NCBI GenBank assembly: GCA_003139095.1 | Contig: PLHW01000026.1 | Location: 107,233 to 171,232 of the forward strand | Source of the DNA: Acidobacteriaceae bacterium | Lineage (GTDB): Bacteria; Acidobacteriota; Terriglobia; Terriglobales; Acidobacteriaceae | Length of the DNA stretch: 64,000 nt | Reading direction: 5' to 3' | Shown: one piece after another, positions 26,674-35,516 of the stretch | Layout of the letters: every line of letters begins with the position of its first letter | How positions within the stretch are numbered: the stretch's first letter is position 1 | The notes under the pieces: model-generated | What the model was told of the DNA's origin: nothing | Seen by the model: only the letters and a program-made list of their open reading frames with translations | Databases searched by the model: none | Made by a program: the position numbers and the translations under genes

Positions 26674-27846
26674 ATGAAAATTCATGAATATCAGGCAAAG
26701 GCAATTTTAAAGAAGTATGGAGTCGCTGTGCCGCGTGGCACCATGGCGACGAGCCGCGCGGACGCGGAGGCAGTGGCGCAGGAGTTGTTCGATTCCGGCG
26801 CGACCGGCGTGGTGGTCAAGGCGCAGATTCATGCGGGCGGACGCGGCAAGGGCGGCGGCGTGAAGATTGCGAAATCCGTCCACGAAGCGAGCGAGTTGGC
26901 CGACAAAATTCTCGGCATGAAGCTTGTCACGCACCAGACCGGCCCCGAAGGCCGAATCGTGCACCGGCTTTTGATCGAAGAGACGCTGCCGATCGAAAAA
27001 GAGCTTTACCTGGGCATCCTCGTCGATCGCGGCGAGGGCAAGCCCGTGTTCATGGCCTCGGCGGCGGGCGGCATGGATATTGAGCAGGTCGCAGCAGAGC
27101 GGCCCGAGGCGATTTTGAAGCAGTACATTGACCCGGGCATGGGGCTGGAACCGTTCCAGGCGCGCAAGATTGCCTTTGCGCTGGGACTGAAGGGATCGCA
27201 GATCAACCCCGCGGTGCAGTTCCTCACGAGTCTCTACCGCGCATTTCTGGAGACGGACGCTTCGCTGGTGGAGATCAATCCTTTTGTCAGTTGCACCGAT
27301 GGCCGCCTGTTCGCGCTCGATGCCAAGCTCAACTTCGACGACAATGCGCTCTTCCGTCATGCCGACCTGCGCGAGCTTCGCGATATCACCGAAGAAGATC
27401 CGCTGGAGGTCGAGGCGTCGAAATACAACCTCAATTACATCAAACTCGACGGCAACGTCGGCTGCATGGTGAACGGCGCCGGCCTCGCGATGGCGACCAT
27501 GGACATCATCAAGTACGCGGGCGGCATGCCGGCTAACTTTTTGGATGTGGGCGGCGGCGCGAACTCAGAGCAGGTGGCGCACGCATTTGAAATTTTGCTG
27601 AGCGATAAGAATGTGCGCGCAGTGCTGATTAATATCTTCGGCGGGATCCTGCGCGTGGACATGCTGGCGACTGGAGTGGTTGATGCGGCAAAGAAAATGA
27701 ACATTCAGTTGCCCGTCGTTCTGCGGTTGGAAGGTACGAACGTAGAGGAAGGCCGGCGGATTCTGAAGGAATCCGGGCTGAATTTTGTGATCGCCGAGAC
27801 CATGAAAGACGCGGCTGACAAAGTAGTGGCGGCGGCGAGGGCATAG
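26674..27846 (+). CDS. sucC: Succinate--CoA ligase (ADP-forming) subunit beta
   Basis: The 390-residue protein has an ATP-grasp domain ([43 protein letters not shown]) and a C-terminal CoA-ligase domain ([36 protein letters not shown]). With SucD it converts succinyl-CoA to succinate with ATP formation in the TCA cycle. Length is standard. The ATG has no clear Shine-Dalgarno; the ribosome-site region is occupied by the ACGAC repeat and a T-rich run. sucD follows after 93 nt. Confidence 0.96.
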   Translation: MKIHEYQAKAILKKYGVAVPRGTMATSRADAEAVAQELFDSGATGVVVKAQIHAGGRGKGGGVKIAKSVHEASELADKILGMKLVTHQTGPEGRIVHRLLIEETLPIEKELYLGILVDRGEGKPVFMASAAGGMDIEQVAAERPEAILKQYIDPGMGLEPFQARKIAFALGLKGSQINPAVQFLTSLYRAFLETDASLVEINPFVSCTDGRLFALDAKLNFDDNALFRHADLRELRDITEEDPLEVEASKYNLNYIKLDGNVGCMVNGAGLAMATMDIIKYAGGMPANFLDVGGGANSEQVAHAFEILLSDKNVRAVLINIFGGILRVDMLATGVVDAAKKMNIQLPVVLRLEGTNVEEGRRILKESGLNFVIAETMKDAADKVVAAARA

Positions 27847-27939
27847 ACGCCAAGGGCGAGCGCGTCGCCGAATGTTGATAGGCGTCTCGCGAAAGACGGC
27901 GACGAACGACAACAACGATTTTTTGGAAAGAGAGCAATC

Positions 27940-28824
27940 ATGGCAATCCTGGCTGACAAACGAACTCGACTGGTTGTGCAAGGCTTAACGGGCCGCGAAG
28001 GCACGTTCCACGCGAAGGCTTGCGCCGCGTATGGCACGCAGATTGTCGGAGGCGTAACGCCCGGCAAAGGCGGAACGACTCACGAGGGCTGGCCGATTTT
28101 TAACACCGTGCAGGAAGCGGTGGATAAGACCGGGGCTAACGCCACCGTAATTTTTGTTCCGCCGCCATACGCCGCGGACGCGATCATGGAAGCGGCCGAT
28201 GCGGAGATCGAGTTGATCGTTTGCATCACCGAGGGAATTCCGACGCTCGACATGGTGCGCGCGTGGGAGTTTTTGCAGAACCGGCGGTCGCGGCTGATCG
28301 GGCCGAATTGCCCGGGCATCATCTCGCCCGGCAAATGCAAAATCGGCATCATGCCCGGCCACATTCATAAAGAAGGCAACGTCGGCATCGTCTCCCGCTC
28401 GGGCACGCTGACCTATGAGGCCGTTCACCAACTGACGCAGCGCGGCATTGGGCAATCGACCGCCATCGGCATTGGCGGCGATCCGATCATCGGCACAAAT
28501 TTTGTCGACGCGCTCGAGTTGTTCAATCGCGATCCCCAGACCGAGGCGGTGGTGATGATTGGGGAGATCGGCGGCAACGCCGAAGAGACGGCGGCGGAGT
28601 ATATAAAGTTGCACATGAAGAAGCCGGTGGTGGGATTTATCGCCGGGCAGACTGCGCCTCCGGGGCGGCGCATGGGGCACGCAGGGGCCATCATCTCGGG
28701 CGGCAAAGGCACTGCGGCGGAAAAGATTGCGGCCATGGAAAAGGCCGGGCTGAAGGTTGCGAAATCGCCCGCCGATATTGGCGAGACTCTGGCGGCGGCA
28801 CTGGGCGCGAAAGTAGGCGCTTAG
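27940..28824 (+). CDS. sucD: Succinate--CoA ligase subunit alpha
   Basis: The 294-residue protein has an N-terminal CoA-binding Rossmann domain ([38 protein letters not shown]), [36 protein letters not shown], and the phosphohistidine in [17 protein letters not shown]. It is the catalytic partner of SucC. GGAAAGAGAG gives a reasonable ribosome site, unlike sucC and ndk. Confidence 0.96.
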   Translation: MAILADKRTRLVVQGLTGREGTFHAKACAAYGTQIVGGVTPGKGGTTHEGWPIFNTVQEAVDKTGANATVIFVPPPYAADAIMEAADAEIELIVCITEGIPTLDMVRAWEFLQNRRSRLIGPNCPGIISPGKCKIGIMPGHIHKEGNVGIVSRSGTLTYEAVHQLTQRGIGQSTAIGIGGDPIIGTNFVDALELFNRDPQTEAVVMIGEIGGNAEETAAEYIKLHMKKPVVGFIAGQTAPPGRRMGHAGAIISGGKGTAAEKIAAMEKAGLKVAKSPADIGETLAAALGAKVGA

Positions 28825-28880
28825 AGTTGCGAGGCCGACATAAGGCGCCCGGCCCCGCGTATCGTCGGGTGTGGGGGGTC

Positions 28881-28930
28881 CCGCGGCCCCGCGGGGTTCG
28901 CTAGGCTCGCCCGCTCCGCTCGGGATGACA
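28881..28930. repeat. Intergenic repeat with GC-rich palindrome
   Basis: The palindrome CCCCGCGGGG (28887-28896) is followed by CGCCCGCTCCGCTCGGGATG, a dispersed element related in style to the TCATCCTGAG repeats. Confidence 0.5.
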
Positions 28931-28980
28931 TCTCAAGGATTTTATTTGACGACTAACGATCAAGGACCCACGACTAATTC

Positions 28981-29406
28981 ATGAAAACACTGCAGCGCAC
29001 TCTGACCATCATCAAGCCCGACGCGGTGAAAAAAAACGCCGTCGGAGACATCATCGAGCAGTTTGAGAAGAACGGCTTCCACATCCTGGCCATGAAGATG
29101 CTGGAAATTTCCCAGCACCAGGCGGAGCAGTTCTATGCCGTTCATGCGAGCCGTCCCTTTTACCATTCGCTGACGCAGTTCATGTCAAGCGGGCCGATTG
29201 TGGCTCTGGCGCTGGAAAAAGAAGACGCCATTGCCGATCTGCGCAAACTGATGGGCTCGACCAATCCCGCGCAGGCGGAAGAAGGAACGATCCGCAAGAA
29301 GTGGGCGACTAACATCGAGCACAACGCCATCCACGGCTCGGACGCGGACGAGACGGCGCGTTTCGAGTTGAGCTTCTTTTTTGCGGGATACGAATTGGCC
29401 CAGTAA
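28981..29406 (+). CDS. ndk: Nucleoside-diphosphate kinase
   Basis: The 141-residue enzyme equilibrates NTP and NDP pools. It starts [19 protein letters not shown] and carries the active-site His in [16 protein letters not shown]. The Ala/Gly-rich loop and length are normal. No Shine-Dalgarno is visible (ACGACTAATTCATG). Confidence 0.96.
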   Translation: MKTLQRTLTIIKPDAVKKNAVGDIIEQFEKNGFHILAMKMLEISQHQAEQFYAVHASRPFYHSLTQFMSSGPIVALALEKEDAIADLRKLMGSTNPAQAEEGTIRKKWATNIEHNAIHGSDADETARFELSFFFAGYELAQ

Positions 29407-29489
29407 GGCAGCTTCGAGCCACGAGCCTCGAGCGATCACGAATCGGTCGCTCGATACTCGAAACTCGGGACTCCAGACGGGAAGAGCCC

Positions 29490-29675
29490 ATGCCACTTGT
29501 TCAAGTCACCATGCTGCAAGGCCGCACGACCGATCAGAAACGAAAGATCGCGCAACGAATCACCGACGCCATGGTGGAAGAAGCGGGCGCGCGCCGCGAA
29601 GGCATCGTCGTCACCTTCCTTGAAGTGTCGAAGGAGAACTATGCCTCCGGCGGCGTGCTGATGGCGGATAAGTGA
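29490..29675 (+). CDS. 4-Oxalocrotonate tautomerase-family protein
   Basis: The 61-residue protein has Pro as second residue (MPLVQVTMLQGRTTDQKRKI), the catalytic N-terminal amine after Met removal, and the family C terminus TFLEVSKENYASGGVLMADK. Such hexameric tautomerases isomerise enol/keto acids. Neighbours do not show a substrate. Confidence 0.9.
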   Translation: MPLVQVTMLQGRTTDQKRKIAQRITDAMVEEAGARREGIVVTFLEVSKENYASGGVLMADK

Positions 29676-29702
29676 AGAAGCCCGGAAACCGCGCTGCTGC
29701 TA

Positions 29703-30959
29703 CTACGGCGTGATTTCAAACACCGTTCCCGACTGCGCGTCTCCGCCCCCGCTTGTCGTCCCATACCAATTCCCTTGCTTGTCGGGGAGCAAGCTTCCTT
29801 GCGGGTTCAGCCCGTCGTCGCTGCCGGCAAACCGATGGAGCACAGTTTCCGCCCACGGCCCTTTGGCGCTCGGCGAAAGTTGGAACGCGGTCCCGCATCC
29901 ATATCCGAACTCGCACCCGTTCCCACCTCCCGTCTCGGTCGTACCGTACAAGTTGCCCGAACCATCGAACGCCAGCGTCCCATCGGGCGACCTGCCATCT
30001 TTACCGCCGGCGAAGCTGTATAGCACCGAAAACGTGAATCCGCTTGCCCCGGTCTTTGGACTCAACCTATACACGGTGCCGCAGCCAAAGTCGCAACCAT
30101 TCTGGTTCTTGGCCGCGCCGCCTGACTCCGCCGTCCCATACAGATTGCCGGCGGCATCAAAGATCAGCTTTCCCGAGGGAAACTCCCCATCCTTCCCACC
30201 TGTGAAACGATGCAGCACAACTCTCTTCCACTTCCCTTTGGCCTGCGGGGTCAGTTCGAATATCGTGCCACCACTGTAGCCCGCAAGAGTGGTCCCAAAA
30301 AGGTTTCCATGCGAATCGAACACGACGCCGGCCTGGGGAAGGCCTCCATCTTTCGCCCGTCCAAAGGCATGAATCACTTGCTCCGTCCAGTTTCCCTTGC
30401 CATCGGGCGACAACTCGAACACCGTTCCCAGACCGAAGGGATCGCCGCCTGCCTGCGTGGTTCCGTAGATATTTCCTTTGGCATCGAGGACGACGCCTCC
30501 CAAAGGAAATGAGCCGGTGCTCTGGTCCACGAAACTATAAAGAACCGTCCTCACCCATGTGCCTCCGGAGAGCGATAGTTCGTACACCATCCCCGCATCG
30601 TTGGCGCCGCCGCCGGTTTCTCCGTACAGATTGCCCGCCGCGTCCCAGGCGAGTCCGGAGGTCGGTACGCCATCGTCGCTCTGAAATGAGTAGAGAACCT
30701 GCTGCTGCCAGCCTCCATTTTTTGGCGACAACTCAAACACCACGCCCATACTCTGATCGCCGCCGTCGACCGTTGTCCCATACAAATTTCCTGCCGCGTC
30801 CGCGATCAGATCCTGCGTTGGATTAACCCCGCCACCATTCGGGCTGAACGAATAGATGACTTCTTCGCTGCTCGCTGCGGCCGGCAAAGCGCTGAGAATC
30901 ACACCTACCAGCATCGCCGCCGCAAACACACTCGCAGTCTCAAATAGTTTTCGACCGTG
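29703..30959 (-). CDS. Secreted tandem-repeat protein (GloVer / choice-of-anchor type)
   Basis: The 418-residue protein has a signal peptide (MHGRKLFETASVFAAAMLVGVILSALPAAA). About eight repeats of roughly 45 residues follow, built as VLYSF...DG..P..G...D..GNLYGTT..GG......GTVFELSP; the recurring LYGTT..GG and VFELSP give the GloVer name. The fold is probably a beta-propeller-like extracellular structure; the function is unknown. ATG 30959 is preceded by AAGGAGATATTT. It is a typical Acidobacteriota protein. Confidence 0.85.
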   Translation of the reverse strand, partial: HGRKLFETASVFAAAMLVGVILSALPAAASSEEVIYSFSPNGGGVNPTQDLIADAAGNLYGTTVDGGDQSMGVVFELSPKNGGWQQQVLYSFQSDDGVPTSGLAWDAAGNLYGETGGGANDAGMVYELSLSGGTWVRTVLYSFVDQSTGSFPLGGVVLDAKGNIYGTTQAGGDPFGLGTVFELSPDGKGNWTEQVIHAFGRAKDGGLPQAGVVFDSHGNLFGTTLAGYSGGTIFELTPQAKGKWKRVVLHRFTGGKDGEFPSGKLIFDAAGNLYGTAESGGAAKNQNGCDFGCGTVYRLSPKTGASGFTFSVLYSFAGGKDGRSPDGTLAFDGSGNLYGTTETGGGNGCEFGYGCGTAFQLSPSAKGPWAETVLHRFAGSDDGLNPQGSLLPDKQGNWYGTTSGGGDAQSGTVFEITP

Positions 30960-31266
30960 CATAAATATCTCCTTGCTTGATTTGCCGCGAGGAAGTGCGG
31001 GTTCAGACTGCAATTAAGGTGTGCCGCGGGGAAGTACGTGTGGGCACAACCATCGTACCCGGATAGCATGCCACAAAGAGGACCGTGTGCGAGCCCGGAC
31101 TTGTAAATTTTCTGTCAACAATGCCGAGCGGGAAGGACATCGGCGCAGAAAACACTTCCGCAGCGCAGGGGCAGCCAAGTGAGAACAGCCGGCCGCGACT
31201 GTTGGGCTGAACGAACCTCGACAACAGCACTCGCTTTACTCCGTCGTTCCCGGCAACGCGCAGCCC

Positions 31267-32391
31267 CTAAAACGCAATCTTCCAGATCACGCCGTTCTCG
31301 CCGACCAACCAGCCTGCCGCGGGAGTCGCAAAGGCTACCGCCCATTCTCCTGTTACACCCGGCAGCACATACCAGGTCGTTCCTTCATCCGGAGTCCACG
31401 CGGCGCCGCCCGTATTCGCCGTGACCACCACATAGCGCAGCGTCTCCTGGCATATCGGGCGATTGCAGGGGCCGATCTGGCGCGCATAACTCAGCCCGAA
31501 AATCGCTCCCGTCACCGGAGGCGCGCTGGTCAACGTCCAGGTCTGGCCGCCATCGGTCGAGGCCGCCGTGCGCGCCTGATTGGGATCGCCCGGATCAAGG
31601 TCGCCTCCGCCGACGATTCCATTTGAAGCGTCGCGAAAATCTACGGTAAATGCGCCAGCGGACGACGAACTCACAATCGGCGTGTCATACGCGTTCCACG
31701 TGTCGCCGCCGTCGGTGGTCGCCAAAATGCGCGCAATGGCCGCCCCGCCGGTCGCGATCCAAGCATTCTCCTGGCCTTGCGTCGCCACGCATGTGTCGCT
31801 CGACGAAAACGAGAATTCTCCCGGAAGCGCCGGCGGCATATTATTCGCGATGCTCTGCCAGGTCGTTCCGTCCTCGGTGCGAAGGTCGGGAAACACTCCA
31901 TTCACCGAGTCGCTGTGCGCAATCCCGCGCGTCGGCGTCCAAAATGCAAAGCAATCGTAGAATGCACCGGCCAACTCGTTCCGGAACTGCATCGTCCAGG
32001 TCGAGCCGCCGTCTTCCGTTTTATAAATGCGAAAATTCCCCGGCGCATTGCCGATGGACAAAAGGTACGCCACGTTCGCGCTCACGGCCCGCACGCCGCG
32101 AAACTGAAGCCACTCTGCTCCATTCACCTGACCCGACCGCCAGGTATTTCCGCCGTCCGTGGTAACCAGAAAAGTCCCATGACGCCCGGCCGCCCAAACC
32201 ACCTTCGCATTCACCGGACTGACGGCGATCAATCCCTCGGAAGTTCCGCTATTCTGCGGCGTCAATTTTGGAAACCGAGTTTGCCCCAAAGCCGCTCCAC
32301 TGAGCGAATGCAGAGCGAGAGTAATCGCGAATACAAAAGCAAACGTAAAACCGATGGCGGAATTTCGAAGGACACCAAGTGCGCGACTCAT
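31267..32391 (-). CDS. Secreted YCF48/BNR-type beta-propeller protein
   Basis: The 374-residue protein has a signal peptide (FTFAFVFAITLALHSLSGAALGQ). BNR/Asp-box repeats follow: TTDGGNTWRSGQ, TEDGGSTWTMQF, TEDGTTWQSI, TTDGGDTWNAY, STDGGQTWTLTS and DEGTTWYV, ending GWLVGENGVIWKIAF as in YCF48-like proteins. A six- to seven-bladed propeller is likely. No sialidase catalytic residues are apparent, so an enzymatic role is not claimed. The start at 32391 follows CGGAGAATGTC. Confidence 0.82.
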   Translation of the reverse strand: MSRALGVLRNSAIGFTFAFVFAITLALHSLSGAALGQTRFPKLTPQNSGTSEGLIAVSPVNAKVVWAAGRHGTFLVTTDGGNTWRSGQVNGAEWLQFRGVRAVSANVAYLLSIGNAPGNFRIYKTEDGGSTWTMQFRNELAGAFYDCFAFWTPTRGIAHSDSVNGVFPDLRTEDGTTWQSIANNMPPALPGEFSFSSSDTCVATQGQENAWIATGGAAIARILATTDGGDTWNAYDTPIVSSSSAGAFTVDFRDASNGIVGGGDLDPGDPNQARTAASTDGGQTWTLTSAPPVTGAIFGLSYARQIGPCNRPICQETLRYVVVTANTGGAAWTPDEGTTWYVLPGVTGEWAVAFATPAAGWLVGENGVIWKIAF

Positions 32392-32502
32392 GACATTCTC
32401 CGGGAAGGAAATTCGTGGCGTGGACGCCGAGTATAGGCCGCCGACCAATCAGTGTCAAATATCAGAGTGGGGATCTTTCTTTCCGAGTCGGGGAAGTTGG
32501 GC

Positions 32503-32530
32503 TTGACAATCTCGCGGTTGGGTTTACGAT
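32503..32530 (+). promoter_or_regulatory. Promoter of the structured RNA candidate
   Basis: TTGACA (32503-32508), a 16-nt spacer and TACGAT (32525-32530) would place the start of transcription near 32537. Confidence 0.55.
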
Positions 32531-32536
32531 GAAAGC

Positions 32537-32824
32537 ATCACCTCCGATCCCTTTCCGGATCGAATGGGCCGATAGCCAAGGAAACGTCACCGCTTCTTGG
32601 CTGGCGGCCCATTTTAATTTCCCCTTCGACTTGGCGCGAGGAGCTTTTATGGGTGCGGCGAGGCGTACATGCGCAAATCGTGACTACAAGTTGACGTGGG
32701 CGGGACAACCGCGTGCCACGGTTGCGGCACAATCAAAGCGTTCTCCGATTTCTGAAAAACGAGGCGGGAACATTCCTGGAAGCGGTCTGACGCGAGGCGT
32801 TCTCCCTCTCGTCAGACCTTTTTT
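32537..32824 (+). ncRNA. Putative structured non-coding RNA, ~290 nt
   Basis: The interval runs from a good promoter to a strong terminator and is antisense to nothing. It folds by eye into at least three hairpins: GATCC/GGATC near 32546-32561; a two-part stem GGGCCG+AGCCAAG (32566-32580) with CTTGGCT+CGGCCC (32596-32610) around a 2x2 internal loop; and CAACCG/CGGTTG (32706-32724). It is not tmRNA, RNase P, SRP or 6S RNA as far as conserved cores can be recognised. A small mRNA is the alternative, since an ATG at 32529 opens a frame of about 100 codons, but this has no Shine-Dalgarno and the ATG overlaps the -10. Confidence 0.4.
32784..32824 (+). terminator. Strong rho-independent terminator of the RNA candidate
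   Basis: GGTCTGACG (32784-32792) pairs with CGTCAGACC (32810-32818), with further GAG/CTC pairing inside, and is followed by six T. Confidence 0.85.
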
Positions 32825-32862
32825 GAAGAAATCGTAATTGTAGCGGCGGGGTTTTGCGCGGT

Positions 32863-33231
32863 TTACTGTGCCGCCGGCTGCAGTAAACCCGCGATTTTTT
32901 CCAGCAAGAAAACCATACCGATCTCAGAATTAACCACCGCATCCACCTCGTGATGGTGCGTTCCAGCATGCATAACCAAGACCTTCGTTCCCTCGTGCGC
33001 CTTCTTCACCATATACGGAAGATGATGGCGATCCTCCTTGGAAAGCGTGGAGCCTAGAATCACCAGGTCGAATGAATCCCGGCGCAACTCTTCCTGCACG
33101 CCGTTGCGGTTCAGGGCGGCAGTTACCTGGTGGCCAGCTTTCTCAATGGCTGCGGCGTGAGTGGCAAGAACTTTCTCGTCAGATTCGCCATAAAGGATTT
33201 TGATTGTCGGCTTTGAAGCGGTCGAGTGCAA
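32863..33231 (-). CDS. Degenerate response-regulator receiver-like protein
   Basis: The 122-residue protein has the alpha/beta pattern of a receiver domain: KILYGESDEKVLATHAAAIEKAGHQV, FDLVILGSTL, TKVLVMHAG. The acidic pair at the start is reduced (GES), and the phospho-acceptor position in FDLVILG is Gly. It therefore probably cannot be phosphorylated and may be a protein-interaction module. It is a single-domain protein without output domain, flanked by unrelated genes. Confidence 0.65.
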   Translation of the reverse strand: MHSTASKPTIKILYGESDEKVLATHAAAIEKAGHQVTAALNRNGVQEELRRDSFDLVILGSTLSKEDRHHLPYMVKKAHEGTKVLVMHAGTHHHEVDAVVNSEIGMVFLLEKIAGLLQPAAQ

Positions 33232-33352
33232 AGCTCCTCCTTAGAACTCCATTTCGCAGCCTACCAACCTTGGGGCGGCTTTGAGAGGTAACGGAAGAAC
33301 ACGACCAACCGGATGAAATAGGATTGGAAGGCTGAATGCCGAGACTACATTT

Positions 33353-35263
33353 TTATTGCGCTTGAAGCTGGTCGGCGATTTGCTGCGCCTTCTCGACATC
33401 GCTCGAAATGCTCTGTGCCTGGCGATACGCTCGCCGAGCATTTTCGTCGTGCCCGCCACTCTTGAGGGCGTGCGCCAGGAGAAGGAAGCCCACGTCGCTC
33501 GGCTCGGCGGAAACCGCCTGCACAAAGTAGCGACTTGCCGCGTCCCAATCTCCCATTTTTCCGGCAAGGAGGCCCAACTGCAACGGGAAGGGATCGTTCA
33601 GCATCATCGCAGATTCGAAGTGGGCGCGAGCCCGTACATAGTCGCGCTGCGCGTAGTAGATTTGCCCGAGATTGGCATAGGCTCCGGCGCGGACGCGGCT
33701 GTCAGTGGCGAGCAATAGCGCGGTCTCATAACGTTTGATGGCCTGTACTTGTTCACCGTGCTTCTGCGCGTAGATTCCGAGGTTCAACTGACTCACAGGA
33801 TCTCCCGGCTCCAACATGGAGGCCATGCGAAAATGCGCGGCGGCCTCTTCGTCCCGACCCTCGCGCCCCAGGATCGCGCCAAGATTATTTTCTGCCACAA
33901 AATTGCCTTGGGTGACTTCCAGTGCATGCGACCACAGACGCGTATCATCGTGCCAATAGCCGACCTGGATGCGGGTGATGAAGGCCAGAGCAACGACGGC
34001 GCTCAGACTTGCCGCGACGAGCGGCCACTTCCAAAGGGCATGTCGATGCTCCTGCGTTACGGTCTCCGCCCATTCCGACACGCCCCAAACCGTCATCACG
34101 AAGAGCCCGATGAAAGGCAGATATGCGTAGCGGTCGGCCATGGCTTGGTTTCCCACCTGCACAAGGCCGATCATTGGAACCATCGTCCCCAAATACCAGA
34201 ACCATCCGACCACGAGGTAGCGCCGTTCACGGTATTTGAGCACCAATCCCGTGGTCGTAACCAGGAACAGCGCGGAGGCGAGAACTTCTCCAGCAGGCAA
34301 GGCACGAGGGTATGGATAGAGAACGGCCAGGTGCGCTGGCCATATTAGCTTGGCGATGTAGACCGCATAGCATACCGCGGAATTTTGAAGACGCAGCAGC
34401 AGCGGCTTGGCGATCGTCGAACTGACCGCTCCGCCGGCCTTTTGCGCCATAACGGTGACGATGGCGCTCGCGATGGAAGTCGCGAGCAGAGGCACTTTCT
34501 CGAGGAGTAGCCACCAAATCGGGCGCGCGCTGTACTGGCTGGGGCCAGGTGTTTCACCCTCGAGTTTGGACGCTTCCGCGTCGCGCTGCGGAGTGGAAGG
34601 GAGATTCATTCGCTGCAAGGGCCAGTAGTCGAGCAGCAGAAGTGCAAACGGGAGCGTTGTCACCATGGGCTTCGACATAAGGCCCATGGCGAATGCGGCG
34701 GCGATCAGCAGATAGCGACCAATCCCGGGCTTGCGGACGTACCACGCGTATGCCGCTACGGCGAGTAAGAAGAACAGCATGGAAAGCACGGTCTTGCGCT
34801 CGGCGATCCAGGCGACCGATTCCACATTGATGGGGTGAGTGGCAAACAGGGCAGCGACGGCCAAGCTACGCCATTTCGATTTCGTCAGTCGGTCCAGCAC
34901 GAGAAACAGCAGCATCACGTTCAGCACGTGGAGCAGAAGGCTGGTGTAGTGATGCCCGGCGGGATTGAGTTGGAAGAAGTGGCAATCCAAGGCATGGGAG
35001 AGCCATGTGAGCGGGTGCCAGTTGGCTTCGTCGAAGGACTTGAACGCCCACGCGATTGTAGTGCCGTCGAGGCCGCCGCGTACGTGCGGATTGGTCAGAA
35101 TATACCGGTCGTCGTCAAAGTTGACGAAGCCATTCCGGGTCAGGCCGCTGTAGAGGACGAGCGTTCCAAGCGCCAGACAGAGGCAGAGCACAAGCCGCGA
35201 ATTGAGAATGCGCAGCTTTGGGATGGGACGGACGCGCGCGGGCTCGGCAGCAGCGAAAGGCAT
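33353..35263 (-). CDS. TPR-containing polytopic membrane protein, O-mannosyltransferase (TMTC)-like
   Basis: This protein of about 636 residues has some ten membrane segments in residues 20-400 and TPR repeats in the last ~200 (WSHALEVTQGNFVAENNLGAILG, AAHFRMASMLEPGDPVSQLNLGIY, AIKRYETALLLA). The N-terminal half has GFVNFDDDRYILTNPHVRGG and ANWHPLTWLSHALD, the motif pattern of the TMTC/PMT-related family common in Acidobacteriota and Planctomycetota. The acidic FDDD motif fits a GT-C glycosyltransferase acting on lipid-linked sugars outside the membrane. Activity and substrate are inferred. The ATG at 35263 was preferred to a TTG 21 nt upstream. Confidence 0.8.
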   Translation of the reverse strand: MPFAAAEPARVRPIPKLRILNSRLVLCLCLALGTLVLYSGLTRNGFVNFDDDRYILTNPHVRGGLDGTTIAWAFKSFDEANWHPLTWLSHALDCHFFQLNPAGHHYTSLLLHVLNVMLLFLVLDRLTKSKWRSLAVAALFATHPINVESVAWIAERKTVLSMLFFLLAVAAYAWYVRKPGIGRYLLIAAAFAMGLMSKPMVTTLPFALLLLDYWPLQRMNLPSTPQRDAEASKLEGETPGPSQYSARPIWWLLLEKVPLLATSIASAIVTVMAQKAGGAVSSTIAKPLLLRLQNSAVCYAVYIAKLIWPAHLAVLYPYPRALPAGEVLASALFLVTTTGLVLKYRERRYLVVGWFWYLGTMVPMIGLVQVGNQAMADRYAYLPFIGLFVMTVWGVSEWAETVTQEHRHALWKWPLVAASLSAVVALAFITRIQVGYWHDDTRLWSHALEVTQGNFVAENNLGAILGREGRDEEAAAHFRMASMLEPGDPVSQLNLGIYAQKHGEQVQAIKRYETALLLATDSRVRAGAYANLGQIYYAQRDYVRARAHFESAMMLNDPFPLQLGLLAGKMGDWDAASRYFVQAVSAEPSDVGFLLLAHALKSGGHDENARRAYRQAQSISSDVEKAQQIADQLQAQ

Positions 35264-35393
35264 AATTGTGTTGCGAAGTTCCAAATCTCTGAACTCTCAA
35301 TATTTTCGATTGGGATGAGGGGAAATTCTTCGGAATTGAGCAAGCACCCCACACTTAGGTCATCGCGGCAGAGAAAAGGCCGGCCAATTCCGC

Positions 35394-35441
35394 TTGACAC
35401 GAATTCGAGAATGTACGAATATTCATTCGTTTTAATAAAAC
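35394..35441 (+). promoter_or_regulatory. Promoter-operator 1 of the glucosamine regulon (kinase/SIS genes)
   Basis: TTGACA at 35394-35399, 18 nt, then AATATTCATTCG and TTTTAATAAAAC. The CG centre (35428-35429) is flanked by an imperfect palindrome (ATTCAT...TTTTAAT), as expected for a LacI-family operator placed at the -10/+1 region. The same architecture occurs at 38971 and 43762. Confidence 0.75.
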
Positions 35442-35468
35442 AATTTAATAGGGAGAATTGGTCGAAAG

Positions 35469-35516
35469 ATGAAGGAAAATACCAGCCAGAATCGGACGCG
35501 ACCGATTGCCACATGA
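35469..35516 (+). CDS. 15-codon upstream frame coupled to the ROK gene
   Basis: ATG 35469 opens MKENTSQNRTRPIAT and stops with TGA overlapping the ROK start codon (ATGA). GGGAGA lies about 13 nt before it. It may couple translation to the ROK gene, which itself lacks a ribosome site. It is not a recognised leader peptide, and coincidence is possible. Confidence 0.3.
   Translation: MKENTSQNRTRPIAT

Larger units (their letters stand above)
32392..32862. other. Intergenic region between two minus-strand genes, holding an RNA candidate
   Basis: The plus strand carries a promoter, strong hairpins and a terminator (separate entries). A short frame from 32529 exists but lacks a ribosome site and any recognisable family. 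Confidence 0.6.

Noticed and set aside
34835-35512. N-terminal extension of the ROK kinase frame
   Set aside because: It runs through the TPR membrane-protein gene on the other strand and through the promoter; the kinase fold begins at 35513.
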